A stretch of DNA of 64,000 nt from Lepiota brunneoincarnata (lineage: Eukaryota; Basidiomycota; Agaricomycetes; Agaricales; Agaricaceae). Shown here in pieces: positions 1-11,418 of this stretch. The notes beneath the pieces are model-generated. The model worked only from the letters and a program-made list of their open reading frames with translations, ran no database searches and had not been told where the DNA came from. Numbering within the stretch: the stretch's first letter is position 1; every line of letters begins with the position of its first letter. The stretch is taken from contig JAEBUN010000004.1 in assembly GCA_023014365.1 (NCBI GenBank), positions 372,001-436,000 of the forward strand, in the 5' to 3' direction. Made by a program: the position numbers and the translations under genes.

Positions 1-1
1 C

Positions 2-574
2 CGTGCACCCAGCGGCAGGACCCATAGGTTCCAATCTAGACACGACGATGTTGCTCATTTACGCGAGATTGTTGCTGGCAAGTTGGCCACTGATCCATTC
101 TTCACCGAGTTCCGGCCAGCACACGGAGGTGCTATTCATCCCGACCCCAACGACTTCCACCTCTTCTATACTGATGCCGACGGAGATTCCGTCCTGGTCT
201 CTTCTGATAGCGATGTGACAGACGCGGTCAAGATTGCCAAAGCGAGCGGGGCCGACAGAGTTGTTCTGCTCGTCCAAGGTGGAAAGGGGTGGAAGGAAGC
301 AGGTGCTGAGGAGAGTGAGGAGAAGGCGAAGGAGACCATCGAGAAGGCCAGACTCGAAGAGAAGGAGATTGAGAAGAGCGAGATGACTGTAACACCCTCT
401 GAAACTACTCGGACTCCCCCGGCTTACGTGCCCCCTCCGGCCCCTCCAGCGCCTGCCGAAGAGGTGTTTGGAATACCGAAGGATTTGTTGCTCCCTGCAA
501 GTATTGGGGCTCTTGCCGTTGTCATCATTGGTGTCTTCACCATTTCGAGGTTGACGTCGAACAATCATTATTAG
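2..574 (+). CDS. CBS/PB1-domain membrane protein, C-terminal part (Mug70-like)
   Basis: Partial gene entering from the left edge. The frame is open from base 2, so the true start lies outside the window. The visible 190 residues begin in a PB1 domain (pattern SGRTHRFQ..., then HPDPNDFHLFYTDADGD, SDSDVTDAVKIA), followed by a charged Glu/Lys-rich segment, a Pro-rich stretch near residues 140-150 and a C-terminal hydrophobic segment (LPASIGALAVVIIGVF) with a short polar tail, which suggests a tail anchor. In fungi this PB1 plus tail arrangement follows four CBS repeats in proteins of the S. pombe Mug70 type; the CBS part is not in this window. The ATG-less start at 83 is internal to the PB1 domain. 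The family assignment is from recognition; the exact function is unknown. Confidence 0.8.
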   Translation, partial: RAPSGRTHRFQSRHDDVAHLREIVAGKLATDPFFTEFRPAHGGAIHPDPNDFHLFYTDADGDSVLVSSDSDVTDAVKIAKASGADRVVLLVQGGKGWKEAGAEESEEKAKETIEKARLEEKEIEKSEMTVTPSETTRTPPAYVPPPAPPAPAEEVFGIPKDLLLPASIGALAVVIIGVFTISRLTSNNHY

Positions 575-1316
575 ATTGTTGGGTAGCGGCTGAGGAAAAA
601 AAAGTGGAGGTTTCCCCTGCCCAAGTTCTCTCCTTTCGTTCTGGACAAAGACTTCTGATCTAATGATGCAACTGATTTCGGGTGTTCCTTTCATTTCTGT
701 GTGCAGTACCTTTGTCGTTCTCACGACGTCGACCTTCCTTGCACCTCAAGTTTTTTTTTCTGCCAGCATAAATAGAGATTCTCTCATAATTACGACGGGG
801 GGTTATTGTTGACGTATACCATCCCCTCAATTATCTTATTCCTTGATGATTCATGAATATAACGACTGCTTATTATTGAGCACGTGGAGTCGATATATTA
901 AGCGCCTAATACCCGAGTCGAGCGTCGCGCGCGTCACCTGCCATTAAGCTAACAGCCCTGGGCCAGTCCTCTCATCCACGTTACACCGACTCTCCACTCG
1001 GGCCTCGGATACCATCTCTTCTGGCATACTTTGTCTGGCTCGTGTACCCAGGGGAATCCCCAAGCTCTCGGTGCTCACGGTTAGCAAGTTTGGCCTTTGC
1101 TTGATTCCTGGGTATTATTGGCTGGCATCTCCGGGGATTGTCTAACGGAATTCCGTCGGAGAGCGGGAGTACTTGGAGGATTGGAACCTGGTTTAGGTGC
1201 TTTACGGTTCTAACAGTCACGGTCGGGGAAACCCTACGCAAGAACGCGGGTTGTAACGATCGGAACGGAGCATTTGGGTTACTAGGACGCCTTTTGTTGC
1301 AAAAAGAGTACGAACC
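575..1316. other. Intergenic, 3' flank of PB1 gene and promoter of SGF11
   Basis: No ORF with recognisable protein character on either strand. The first 300 bases are A/T-rich 3' flank; the rest is the presumed promoter and leader of the next gene. Confidence 0.6.
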
Positions 1317-3112
1317 ATGTCACCAAGGTCAGAAAAGGAGGAGATGCTCAATGCCTTGGTATATGTTCTCCCACCCGCTTAAGAGGACTTGACTGATTCG
1401 TTGTTTATTGACTGTCCCTGACTTTTCCCTCTTTCGTTCTGCTGAAATGATTGCATTGACGCTCTGGTCTGGGTGCTTACACGCGTATCCGGATATTTGT
1501 ACGACTGCAGAGCAAACGGATATTTTCGGCTATGCTGGACGAGATTATCCTCGACGCGGCACTACAGGCACATCACGAAGTCCTCAGGGGAAAGGCTGTT
1601 TGTCAGATATGTCGTACATGGTGCGTATCTCCTCTCCAAGTCCCCCCTCCTTCGAGGTGCAATCCCAACTGATGGGTGTATATGTTATTCAGTTGTGGTT
1701 CTGGTATGTCTTGTTACACACAGCAAGAGGGGAGGAACGCTAAAAATCGTATGCAGTACACCTCCCAGGGTCATTATCCCAAATTAGTGGCGGAGCCTGC
1801 GCAGGCCCAAGTTCACGAGCAGACACACCCTCGTCCACATCCGCCACGGAGGCCGGAAAAGCTGTGGGATCGAATGGGAGCGCGAATGGGGCTATGACTC
1901 CCAATACTACCGGCACGGGGACACCGACGGGAGGCAAGGATGGGACAACGTTGTTAGATTGTGTCATGTGTCAGCGGCAGGTGGGATCCCCTCCCTGTAT
2001 GACTGTGTTTTATGAAGCCAGTGAGTTGAGCCGTTGGGAATGTTATAGATTGCGTCGAATCGGTACGCGCCACATCTGAGTGCTTGTATGGGTTTGGCCT
2101 CGGCACGAAGAGGACCCGCGAGGATGGGTTCGGCTGCTGGAGGGAAACCAAAGTGAGTTGGTGCTCGGTTTCTATTTTTTCTGACTCTCTTGTTCAACAC
2201 AGGACTAGATTGCTTTCAGATGCTGGCAGGTCGGCGTCTCCGGTCTCAGAAACAGGCAATGGCTCGGACGGGAAAGGGAAAGGTAAGGCTAAATCCAAAC
2301 GGCCCGGTGAGCCCATATATTTGGTCCCAAGGTATGGATTTGAGAGCATGATTTCTAAGCAGACGAAAACGACGGGTCACTCAAGAGGAAGAGAGTGAGC
2401 GTCTTTTTTTGTTATTGGATGGCCCTGCGAGACGTCAAGCTGAGGGTTGTTTTTATAGCCTGGGTCCCCGCAAACTTCGCCAGCAAAAATTGCAAAGAAG
2501 CCCAAGGCATCTGGTAATAGGTCATTTGTTCAACTGACGATACCTGGAATTGACTCCGTCCCAGGTTCACCAGTATCGCGGGTCAAAGCTGAGCCCGACT
2601 CGACAGGTCCACTAACTTCAGTATGTTCTATTCTAAACGTATTTTTTAATCTCGCTCTGACTGTTCATCCCTAAGTCCCACTTTGCAACATCGACAACAG
2701 GTTCCAAATCCAAAATACCCTCCAAACTACGTGAATCCTCAACCACCTCTTTCCTCGACCCGTCGCCTAGTGCGCAGTCGTCGCGAGAGTCTTCACCAGC
2801 AGCGGCTACCCCTGCGTCATCGTCGTTCTCGGCGGCAACGCAAAGCCCAAGTATCAGTGCGCGGGCTATTGGTAATGGGATGAATAGAGGGAGAGGAAAG
2901 GTAGCGGGGACGGGGCCCCCAGCGAGAAGAGTGATGAGCCCGCCCAGGCCCCCACCGCCGATGGTGCATCACGTCGCAATTGTGCCGGATTATGGGATGC
3001 GTGAGTTGGGGTGTTTGAGTTTTCGTTTGTGAGAGAGAGAAAGGCTGACTCTTTTTAATCAGATGACGGTGGGGATGAGACAGGGTCATCGACGGATACG
3101 GATAGTGAATAG
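1317..3112 (+). CDS. SGF11: SAGA-associated factor 11 (deubiquitinase module zinc-finger protein)
   Basis: Subunit of the SAGA H2B-deubiquitinase module. Proposed exons: 1317-1358, 1511-1620, 1693-1703, 1757-1980, 2049-2152, 2203-2306, 2363-2394, 2459-2513, 2565-2620, 2676-3000, 3063-3112; they join in frame to 370 residues. Residues 1-45 form the helix that in Sgf11 packs against Sus1/Sgf73 (LSKRIFSAMLDEIILDAAL), followed by a CQIC pair. The C2HC zinc finger is split by an intron: DCVMCQRQ then IASNRYAPHLSACMGLA, the diagnostic Sgf11 signature. The C-terminal half is basic, Ser/Pro-rich, ends in an acidic STDTDSE tail, and is much longer than the roughly 100-residue yeast protein. Exon 3 is only 11 nt; it is needed to keep the frame. 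The start has a good context (accATGtc). The identity is strong; the first intron (152 nt) is the least certain join. Confidence 0.88.
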
Positions 3113-3234
3113 TCTTTCGGGTGTCTCTGGTGTGTTTGTATTGCTTTGAAGAATTTCTTCTCATAATGTCATTCGTTTCTCGCTGCTTCACCAAAATACA
3201 TATCGTATGGTAGGCGGCAAACAACTGGGTAACT

Positions 3235-3587
3235 CTAAACTTTCTTATGTACCGTCCCCCTGCGCTGGTTGTTGTTGGTGTACAGCCAGTACAAGATCCC
3301 CACAATCGATATCGCAAGCAGGTTACCTGGGCCGGACAAGTGAATATTATAAATGCTCTAGCTATCCTATGATCCAACTTACCTGTCACGAACCCCCAAA
3401 CTCCATGGAATAAAACGACGAACATGACGATGATGTGCCTGACAATTAGCATTGCGCTCTTCAGGACATCCCAGCCAAGTGCAAAAATGGCTTGGAAGAC
3501 CGAGAGAATGGAGTTGATGAGGGAGGTCACAATGCTGACGGAGGAGGCAACAAAGTTGCTGATAGAGGAGGAAAGAGTAGGAGCCAT
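3235..3587 (-). CDS. Small membrane protein, unknown function
   Basis: Two exons on the minus strand, 3587-3383 and 3326-3235, joined in phase to 98 residues. The protein begins MAPTLSSSISNFVASS and has two hydrophobic segments: one long stretch around residues 15-65 (VFQAIFALGW, then IIVMFVVLFHGVWGFVTG) and one near residues 70-82 (LLAISIVGILYWLY). It ends in a basic tail (NNQRRGTVHKKV). The intron (54 nt) starts GTAAGT and ends CCCAG. It lies convergent to SGF11, whose stop is 122 bases away. I do not recognise the family; the splice site and the clean hydrophobic pattern make it a real gene rather than a shadow. It could be an ER or Golgi membrane accessory protein, but nothing in the sequence fixes this. 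Confidence 0.7.
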
Positions 3588-3780
3588 GGTAGTAGATACA
3601 TACTGCTTGAGCAGAATATATATATGAAGCTATATTGTAGACGTCACTGGATGGAGTTGGAGTCGTGTGCACAAACATAAGCTGATGGGCCAAACAGAGG
3701 AACATAAGCAACTCTCTCGCTTCGCAACCTCCGTCGCAGGTCGATTCTTTGCAGACTATCCTCTCCCTTCCACTCCCACC

Positions 3781-5438
3781 ATGTCTGCTATAAACCCACT
3801 TTCCTTTCCCTCAGAACCTTCTTTCGGCGACCACAACCATAGACCTCACCTCCAACCACCCCTACGCGACCAGTACAACAACCCCATCGAACCCAAGGCT
3901 TCCTACGACGACCTCATAGACGAGTACTCAACACCTTACGCCGCAGACTCGCATCACCGCACCTACACAACTTCATCTCGCTCCCATCCCCACCGCCGTG
4001 GCCCATCTTACCCCCTTTCCCCGACAAAACCACCTTACTCCGCAAAGCAGTCTGATGACACGCACTCTACTGCACACATCCTATACCCTCCACAGCCGGC
4101 AGCCAAGCAACCAGATGCCCGTGGCTTTTGGCAAAAGGTAAATTTTCCGTTTTCTGGTCTCGGCGATTCTTATGCGCCACGGGCAGATCTTGCCGGACTC
4201 GATCGCATGTCGGCTGTATGTTCTGGCGGTGCTCATAGAGACAACGGTGAACCTTGCGATAGAAGGCGACCTGTACCTACGTGTCCGGGAGGTGACTAAG
4301 GATAGTGACACATTGTCCTCGCGGAGGATGCCCGTCTACCTCAGTGTTTTCGCGCTGGCACAGTGAGCTTCTCTCTTTAAGCGTTCGTTTGATGCGCGTC
4401 TGAGAAATCACAGTGTGTTCCAATTTGTTATGGCCGTCGACGCCGTTTACGCCCGCAATACCCTGCAATTTATTTGTCTAACGTGAGTGCCTGCTCCAGC
4501 ATGCACCCATAAGGTTACGTTGCTCAGCTTGTACCCGTCTTTCTTAGCCTATTCAACGGTCTATTGATCATCTACGCCGTCATCCAAATTGGAGAAGTGC
4601 GGGAAGCATTGGGCTCGGAATCTACAGCCGTCATCTCTAGCATCCCCATCAACGTTCTCACCACTATCATTCCGATTGTCGTTTCTGTAGCCGAGATCGC
4701 ATTCATTGCGCTTGGCTGGAAGATTTACCACGAGTTCGGTTGGAAAGTCTACAAGTTTCTCGGTGCAGACCGACAGATCAAGCGCATGTATGCGAGCTAC
4801 CAGATTTACGAATGTCTGGTCAAGTTTGATGTCTTTTTCTGGACTGGCTTCTCTGTCCAGTTCATCTGGCTAGTCCTGCAAGAGAACGACTGGGAGTACT
4901 ATGTCACTTGCGCAGCGCTGCCCTTGTCGTTTATCCTGCTCGTAGAAGGCCACCTTGCTGCACGGCATGAGAACAAGTGGATGATGGCCACGTTCATGTC
5001 GGGCTGTGTTGGCGCTCTGATCTATTTCATCTACAAGGTGAGTGTGTTTAACAATAGCTACACTCCTACTCACCCTATGTGATTGCAGCTCATCAAAGTA
5101 CTACTGAATATCAACTCGACAACATTCAGACTCACATGGAAGTCTCTGACTGTGTTCTGTATGTTCCGTTTATTTTGACATGTCCCAGTTTTGACTAACG
5201 TCATTGCCAGCTGTCATTGCCATTGTGCTGTTGATTGCAACTATGGTATTTTCGGTGATATTGCTAAGAAATTTTGGCAAGGGACTGAAGGAAGCGCGTA
5301 AGTGACCTTTTTGTTGCGCTGTGAAGAGTTCATTGACCATGTGCACATGTAGTTGCGCGGAGGCAACACAATCGACTGGGTCCAACCAGCCACGGCCGCG
5401 CGGCTAGCACAAACCTTAATCGCATGAGCATTGATTGA
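3781..5438 (+). CDS. UPF0658 family Golgi-type multi-spanning membrane protein
   Basis: Seven exons (3781-4137, 4187-4362, 4414-4482, 4548-5037, 5089-5158, 5211-5297, 5353-5438) give 444 residues. The first 115 residues are a Pro/Ser/His-rich cytosolic-type region; the rest contains about seven hydrophobic segments with conserved polar loops (ILPDSIACRLYVLAVLIE, FVMAVDAVYARNTLQF, WKIYHEFGWKVYKFLGADR, EGHLAARHENKWMMATFM). This pattern resembles the fungal UPF0658 Golgi membrane proteins (S. pombe SPAC1952.10c type). No enzymatic motif is seen. All six introns are 49-65 nt and in phase. The tail is basic. The family call is from recognition of the conserved loops; the molecular function is unknown. 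Confidence 0.8.
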
Positions 5439-5886
5439 ACTGCCCTCTCCTGTTCCTGCGCGCCACGAGCCTCCAGACTTGACTCATCGCTGAAAATATA
5501 CACTGTACTGATTAGTTTGCATATGACGTTTTCCTCATATCTCGCTCCTCCTCTACTCCAACCACCGACGACATCTACCCGAGAAAGGAAAAGACAGTTG
5601 GATAACCCTCACCAATGCACGCAGTCCTCGTTCTACGCTCCCGTATGATACTGCCTTAGCCTCGCTTTCGCTATCCCATAGTGTGTATAGTTCACGTTCG
5701 TTACATAGTAGACGCTTCGCTTCTCCCAGTTGCTCATGGTACGAGCCGTTGATCAGGGAGTATCTTGAGTGTTTTTTTTTTTTCATATTATTTCGAGAGT
5801 GTATATATACATATATGAATATCCCGAAAAGGCAATCGAACAAATGCAGCACGTGTCAAAGTTGTCGCTTTTTGCACTATTACTTT
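5439..5886. other. Intergenic, BET1 promoter region
   Basis: No coding signal. Contains a T-run near 5772-5782 and an AT-rich block just before the BET1 start. Confidence 0.6.
5802..5809 (+). promoter_or_regulatory. TATA-like box upstream of BET1
   Basis: TATATATA lies about 78 bases before the BET1 ATG, a suitable distance for a basidiomycete core promoter. It sits inside a longer TA-rich run, so it could be chance. Confidence 0.4.
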
Positions 5887-6546
5887 ATGTCACAACGGTG
5901 CGCATCTCTCTGCTAGCCCCCGTCTACCCAGCTGACGACCAGACTACGTAGGGCACGAGTATCTACAGCGTCTCTACGTGACCGTTCAGCCCTTCTTGGC
6001 ACCTCTTCTTCATACAATAATTTTAATGACAACAGCGGGGCAATCACACCCCCAGGCTCTGGACGGTCGACACCATTTAATTATAATAACAATGGTGGAA
6101 ACGGAGGTCTCAACGGGCACCGGTATGCTGACGATCTAGAGGGTCAGAATGACGAGGCTCTGGAGGGGTTGAGCGCGAAGGTCAAGCTGTTGAAGGATGT
6201 GAGCCCCCCTTCCCTCTCCCATCTGCTGACCACGTTCATATTTTCTTTTGATGCAGATTACAGTTGGAATTGGTAACGAAGTGCGCGAATCGACAAAACA
6301 GCTCAGTCAGATGGTACGTTCCCTTTCCTCCCCTCCTCCTTAGTCTTCCCTCGAATGGAAAGTGATCAACTGTTGCATATGGTGGATTAGAACGATGCCT
6401 TCTCAGAAACGGGCGGTATTCTTCAAGGCACATTCCGTCGAATGAATAACATGGCATCACGACAGGGCTGTCGGTGGCTCTGGTACATTGTTTTCCTCGT
6501 CGTCGTCTTCTGGTTCTTCATCATTACGTGGTGGTTTCGAAGATGA
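5887..6546 (+). CDS. BET1: Qc-SNARE Bet1
   Basis: SNARE for ER-to-Golgi vesicle fusion. Exons 5887-5897, 5952-6198, 6257-6313, 6391-6546 give 156 residues. The N-terminus is MSQRARVSTASLRDRSALLG, followed by a Gly/Asn/Ser-rich linker. The SNARE helix runs from ADDLEGQNDEALEGLSAKV through ITVGIGNEVRESTKQLSQM to NDAFSETGGILQGTFRRMNN. The C-terminal anchor (WLWYIVFLVVVFWFFIITWW) is followed by only two residues, as expected for a tail-anchored SNARE. The first coding exon is only 11 nt, and the codon for Arg4 is split by the intron. Length fits the family. The start is supported because no other upstream ATG joins in frame. Confidence 0.93.
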
Positions 6547-6988
6547 CAATGACTCTTCTCTGGTTCAGTCAACTCGAGGAGATCTCCCCCTGCTCGCACC
6601 CACCGCTTTTTTGCACTATTAATATATATCTATTGTGTACCTTTACTGCGCATATTCTATATTTATTCTTCTCTTTTCCTCTGCCCATGAGATGCAGCAC
6701 CCATTCCCTTTGCTGCGACGCATGGCAAGGTCGCATCGAACCGGGTTCCGCTCAGACTGGGCCTCCAGTGGCAAACGCAGGAGTCAATCCGCTCATTCAA
6801 TCCTTTCCAAAACTGAGCAATTAAATACTCTACAGCAGAATACAACGAGTGGATGGATATATATATTTCCAATAGAGCAACGAATAGCTGGATGGATAAA
6901 AAAAAAAAAGGGGGGGGGGGTAATAATTATAGAGAGCAAGAGGGAAGACAAATTGGTATCCGGGTCTAATAGCGGGGCGGGGGGGCTT
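6547..6988. other. Convergent intergenic region with A/G homopolymer run
   Basis: Between the 3' ends of BET1 and the SUMO protease gene. It holds a run of eleven A followed by ten G near 6899-6920 and otherwise nothing coding. The run could be a spot of assembly uncertainty. Confidence 0.6.
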
Positions 6989-8871
6989 TTAATCATCACG
7001 CAAGGTAGCATGGCCAATCTCCCAGATCATCCGCCGTCGCAGGTATGGCATGTCATTTTGTGTGAAGCGAAATACTTCTTCACCTCTTGAAAGAGATTCA
7101 AGGAACTGGCACGTAAATACACCACAGTCGTAGCCGTTCTCTTGTTGTGGTATGATATCCTAAGTGTTGTCAGGTCAGATAGCCTACAACAGACAGAGAG
7201 ACTGGGACTCACGTCAGGCGCGTAATCCGCCCAACCTGTGAAATCAAAGGGTGCTTTCTTCTTGTTCTGATGTTCCGCATCGAGGTACTTTCGGAGATTC
7301 TGAAAGGAGCTGTCAATAGCTCTGGGAAATAGGCACTCAAAGAAACTGACGTGAAACACAATCTCTTTTGCCAAGCCCATACTATCATACGACTCTACGC
7401 GTTTCCGACGAAAGTTGATAGTCGCAGCGGTCCAGTGCGCATTATTATGGTTGACCGGAATAAGCACCACGTCTTTTGAAAAGATATCGATCTTCTTCGT
7501 CCACTTTGCCAGCCGCCCCTTGTCATAGCCATCGCTTATGAGCTTGACCCAAAAGAACGTGCTGAAATAATGCACGTTCAACGGCCGACCCCTCCCTTTT
7601 TGGTCCTTACCGTTTGGCAAATTCTCCTTGCAGCTTTCTGAACGCCCCATTATCATAGCGCCATAAAAGTTGATGATCTCGTCATTAAGCCATTGGCTCG
7701 GTCTCAAACGAAGAAGATCCTTATCCTCAACGGCCTCCCTGGCAAACTTGGATATCTGGCCGCGCTTTACGAGTAGTGTTTTGACCTTGGCTTCGTCTTC
7801 TGAGGGTAGTGAGGTTGGTAGGGGGAAGGACCTTGGGTCTCAGCTGCGCCTCAATCCTGGCATCTTTATCGCGCCATCTGCGCTGTATGGCTTCCAAAGC
7901 GGATGTTTCGAATGCAGGGGTTTTCCGCCTTGGCGAAGTTAAGCCTAACGGAAGGAAACGGGAAAGGGAAGGCGACGCACTCCCGCATTGAAGCTCTGGC
8001 AATCGATAATGCCCGGTGGAGCATGTCATCCTTCGCCACCAACGGCGGCGCGACTAGGAAACGTATGTCAGAAGACAGGATGGTGAGCACAAGATAGAGG
8101 GTGGTGTCACCTTTGTTGGGACCGTGCGGTACAGCTGTTTTTACTTGATCAAAATATAAGATGAAACCTTTGAAGACGAGGATGTCAAGCCCAAGAGAAA
8201 GTGTGTAGGACAAAGTTATTCCCACCCTCAAAGTCCTGAATCGAGGATTGATAACCTGAGGTGAGGCATGAGAGATGCGGGGTCGGACGAGAAAATACCC
8301 CCCCAAGACACACCATGTCGTTGAGAGAACTCGTGGGCCCTTTGAATCATAGCGGCCTGCGCTTTTTTCCGCTCGTCCTTCACCTTTGCCTTGTGCTAGG
8401 CACCTTAGCCTATCAGCGTCCCCACGAGCCGCGAGACAACGGAAAAAGACAACGCACAACATCGTCATAGATATGTTTCCTATTCCGATGCCTAATAAGC
8501 CCATTCGCTCTCCGACGAGACGAATCCGATTTTGTGGAAGATCCCGCACGGGGAGACGGTGACTCTGGGGGTGATTTTAGAGTCATGTTTGCGAGGCGTG
8601 CGTGGAGGGGATCTGGGGAGCTTGATAGCTGGCTTGAAAGGTTTGGTTCATGTTTGCGCAGGGCGGAGAGACAGGAAGGAGTGCGAGATGTAGGTCTGTG
8701 GTAAGTGGGTAGTAGGAGGGCGGAAGAGGAGGAGGAGGAGGAGTGGGTTGAGCCAAACATTATTACTGAAACCAAGCTGAGGAAATGATGACTGACTGGT
8801 TCACCATCAATTGATGGCTCACATAATAACTCTTTAATCGGAGATGGCGATGCCGAGCACCATTTGTCCAT
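6989..8871 (-). CDS. ULP1: Ulp1-type SUMO-specific cysteine protease (C48), one apparent frameshift
   Basis: Removes SUMO from proteins and matures it. Proposed exons on the minus strand: 8871-8458, 8395-8299, 8255-8226, 8134-8111, 8053-7981, 7928-7351, 7299-7213, 7159-6989; about 490 residues. The catalytic domain is clear: RLRPSQWLNDEIINFYG, the His in VNHNNAHW, the Asp in SYDSMG, and the Gln/Cys pair in PQQENGYDCGVFTC. The N-terminal 300 residues are Ser-rich then charged (KAKVKDERKKAQAAM). In exon 6 the frame is broken: the region before a run of five G on the plus strand (7821-7825) and the region after it match the family in frames that differ by one base. One G fewer restores the reading. 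The N-terminal exon joins are inferred and the 43-nt second intron is short. It could be a sequence error or a real null allele. Confidence 0.82.
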
Positions 8872-9248
8872 GAGAGAGTGTGGTGTTAGAAGAGGCGGGG
8901 TACGGAGTTAATGCGTCGATAGTCGCGAGCGATGCTCCCGTGGAGGGCCAACACGAGCAAGAGGTGTGTTAAACTGGCAATATTGTTACATTAATCATGT
9001 GTGTGCGTGTGCAGCAAGGCCACAGGACGCCAATAAGAGGTCCATTGAGAGCGGAGCTGCGTCTTTTCGCGGCGCGGGCCGAGGTCAATTTAAGGGAATT
9101 TCTCAGTTGGTGGCACGGTCATCTCTTGACTCTCACAGACATATAAGACTCATCTCTTCTCTACCCATTTCATTTGCTCACCACCAGCACCCCTACTAAA
9201 TCATCCCCCCAACCCCAACAATCTAGGTCTCGCTCCGGATCACACACC
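8872..9248. other. Divergent promoter between SUMO protease and Yippee genes
   Basis: Shared upstream region of two genes transcribed away from each other. A CCAAT pentamer lies near 9029 and an AT-rich TATAAG near 9142 points towards the Yippee gene. No ORF of interest. Confidence 0.55.
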
Positions 9249-9768
9249 ATGGGCATGAGCTACCGTCGTTATCTCTCTGGCGACCGCATCTATGGCTGTT
9301 CGACCTGCAAGACACACCTTGCGACTATCCACTCGATGATGTCCAGGGTATAGCCATCATTCCAACCAAATCAACTGCCATATGCCTTTGCTGACCCCTA
9401 CTCCACTCAGGCGTTCAATGGCCAACACGGGCGAGCTTACTTGTTTGACGGAGTGTGAGTTATTCTACCATGCGTTTTCGTTTTGGGCCTAAATTAATCT
9501 AGCAACTTGCCAGTGTGAATGTCATTGAAGGTGAACCCAGCGATCGCCCCATGACCACTGGCAACCACACCGTACGAGACATCTACTGTGTCAAATGTGG
9601 AACTACCCTGGGCTGGAAATATGTAAGCACGCGATCATATATCCCAAGAGTCTGTCTACAATAACTAAACCCACTCCGCAACAATAGGACAAAGCATATG
9701 AACCATCACAAAGATACAAAGAAGGCAAGTACATTCTCGAGCGCAATCTGCTCGTAGATGTACAGTGA
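9249..9768 (+). CDS. Yippee-family zinc-binding protein
   Basis: Four exons (9249-9347, 9411-9454, 9514-9622, 9688-9768) give 110 residues, the usual size of Yippee proteins. The two zinc-binding pairs are visible: [11 protein letters not shown] near residue 16 and [14 protein letters not shown] near residue 75, separated by the conserved [29 protein letters not shown] elements. The C-terminus ([13 protein letters not shown]) is typical. Yippee proteins act in regulated protein turnover (for example within GID/CTLH-type ligase complexes in animals), but the role here is not shown by the sequence. It starts 377 bases from the divergent SUMO protease gene. Confidence 0.95.
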
Positions 9769-11418
9769 ACATGCCTGCATGCATTCTCCTCTCCGTTCCC
9801 CGGACAAGCCCAGTGGCCATGGTCACAGCGCGCTTGTACTAAACAGCCCCAGCACGGTCCCACCACCGCTTTGCTCCGCAGGCCGTTTTAACATCTTTTG
9901 GTCAAGGATTCACATCATCAATTTTCTCGGACTTTCACGCGGTTGTATTTGTCGTTCTCTCCGTTACAGTTTGTCGTGAGGAGGAAGAAGGGGATAGACC
10001 TGAAGAGGTGCAGGCAGTCATCTGGAGACGGAGAGAACGATGATGATCACGCTGCTGCTGTCACCCTGTCCTTGCGCCTCATCGGCTAGATCAATTCCTC
10101 CGCTAACCGCCCCCCAGCCCGCCGCAGCGTGCCCTCTCCCCTCGCATTGTATTATTATCAACCAACATTCATTTTCCCTCTATAACACCATCACTGACCC
10201 TGACCCCTATCTGCAAATGAGCCTTTCACTAAATTCCCGTAGACTTTTATCCCTGGAGCTTAATACATCCAGAACTTGACATAGTTCATCTAACTTCCTT
10301 ATCTATTCATTGGTCTGGTGTTCTTTGTGCCACCACGTTTCATACACTCTTAGAACACGCATTGACATGAACCGAGAAGAAGATCACACGGCTACGACTA
10401 CCCCAAGCAAAAGTGTGAGAGTAAAATAACTTTGGGCCGTCAAAAAGTCATGTGTTTTGTGCGTGGCGGTCTGGCAATCCGACACAACCGCGTGCTGCCG
10501 TAAATATTGATATTTAGCGCACTGCAATAAACTCGCTGGGGGGTATGCATTGGAAGGGTGGAGAGGTGATTGGACACACGTTCCATATCGTGCTTCCCCC
10601 AGTCATGAGTGCGAATCCCCTTTCACCACACCACGTGACATCGCCGACGTGCGCGCGCGTGTGTTGGAGAACGTCTGATTGTTTCCACTACCTTGTGTGC
10701 GTCTTCAGGACGGAGTTGTTCTGGCGAGATGGGTCCGTGTTCTGAACGAACCTCGGCGCTCCTTGACGGAGGGTCTAGTTTGCGAGGGCTGCAGGGCTAA
10801 GCGAGGGTAAGTTGGGTTGATGCCGCCGGAAATCTAAATGTCTGGTGGCTCGAGTCCGTTGTAGTGTTGCGACGTATGTACATATGGTTACAACGTCCTG
10901 TATCATTCTATCGGGGAACGAGATGGATGAAGATAAGAGGTAAAATGAAAGGCAGGGTCCGATTTGAATAACGGACATTTCTCCGAGGACGAGAAGATGA
11001 GATGATGTCATGAGTCGGAGAGGAAAGTGGGCAGAAGATATGACGCAGGGACGGAAATGGCGGGGACGGGCATGCGAGTGGGTGGCTTCAACGGAATCTC
11101 TATCACAGTTGAACGCCATGCACCAAGGTCGAGACACATCCCCCCCAAGTCCCCACTCTCGGACGCGACAGGGGGGGCCTTTCCACATTGGGCACGGTTT
11201 CCGGGTGGTTTGCCGAGAATCACGACTACCTTCCGCTTTTGGACAGCGGCGCTGTTTGCCGAATCCCCAACAGTTGGGCTTCCCCAAACCGAAGGCACAG
11301 TCGACCCCATCCGACCGCATTATAAAATCCCTGACAACTCCATCTTCGTTTCCCCAGCAGCCTTTGCAAACCCCTCGCCAGTGTCCAACATACCTCTCCT
11401 GCGTTTCACAAAAGCTCA
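9769..11418. other. Intergenic stretch, no recognised gene
   Basis: About 1.65 kb. The longest open frames (for example on the minus strand at 10775-11434) lack start context, splice logic or protein-like composition and overlap a probable promoter. A TATA-like box is at 11321-11327. Confidence 0.5.
11321..11327 (+). promoter_or_regulatory. TATA-like box
   Basis: TATAAAA about 98 bases before the ATG at 11419 of the doubtful small gene; followed by a pyrimidine-rich leader. Confidence 0.35.

Noticed and set aside
6899..6920. A11-G10 run as a regulatory element
   Set aside because: It lies between two convergent 3' ends; a simple homopolymer tract or assembly artefact is more likely.
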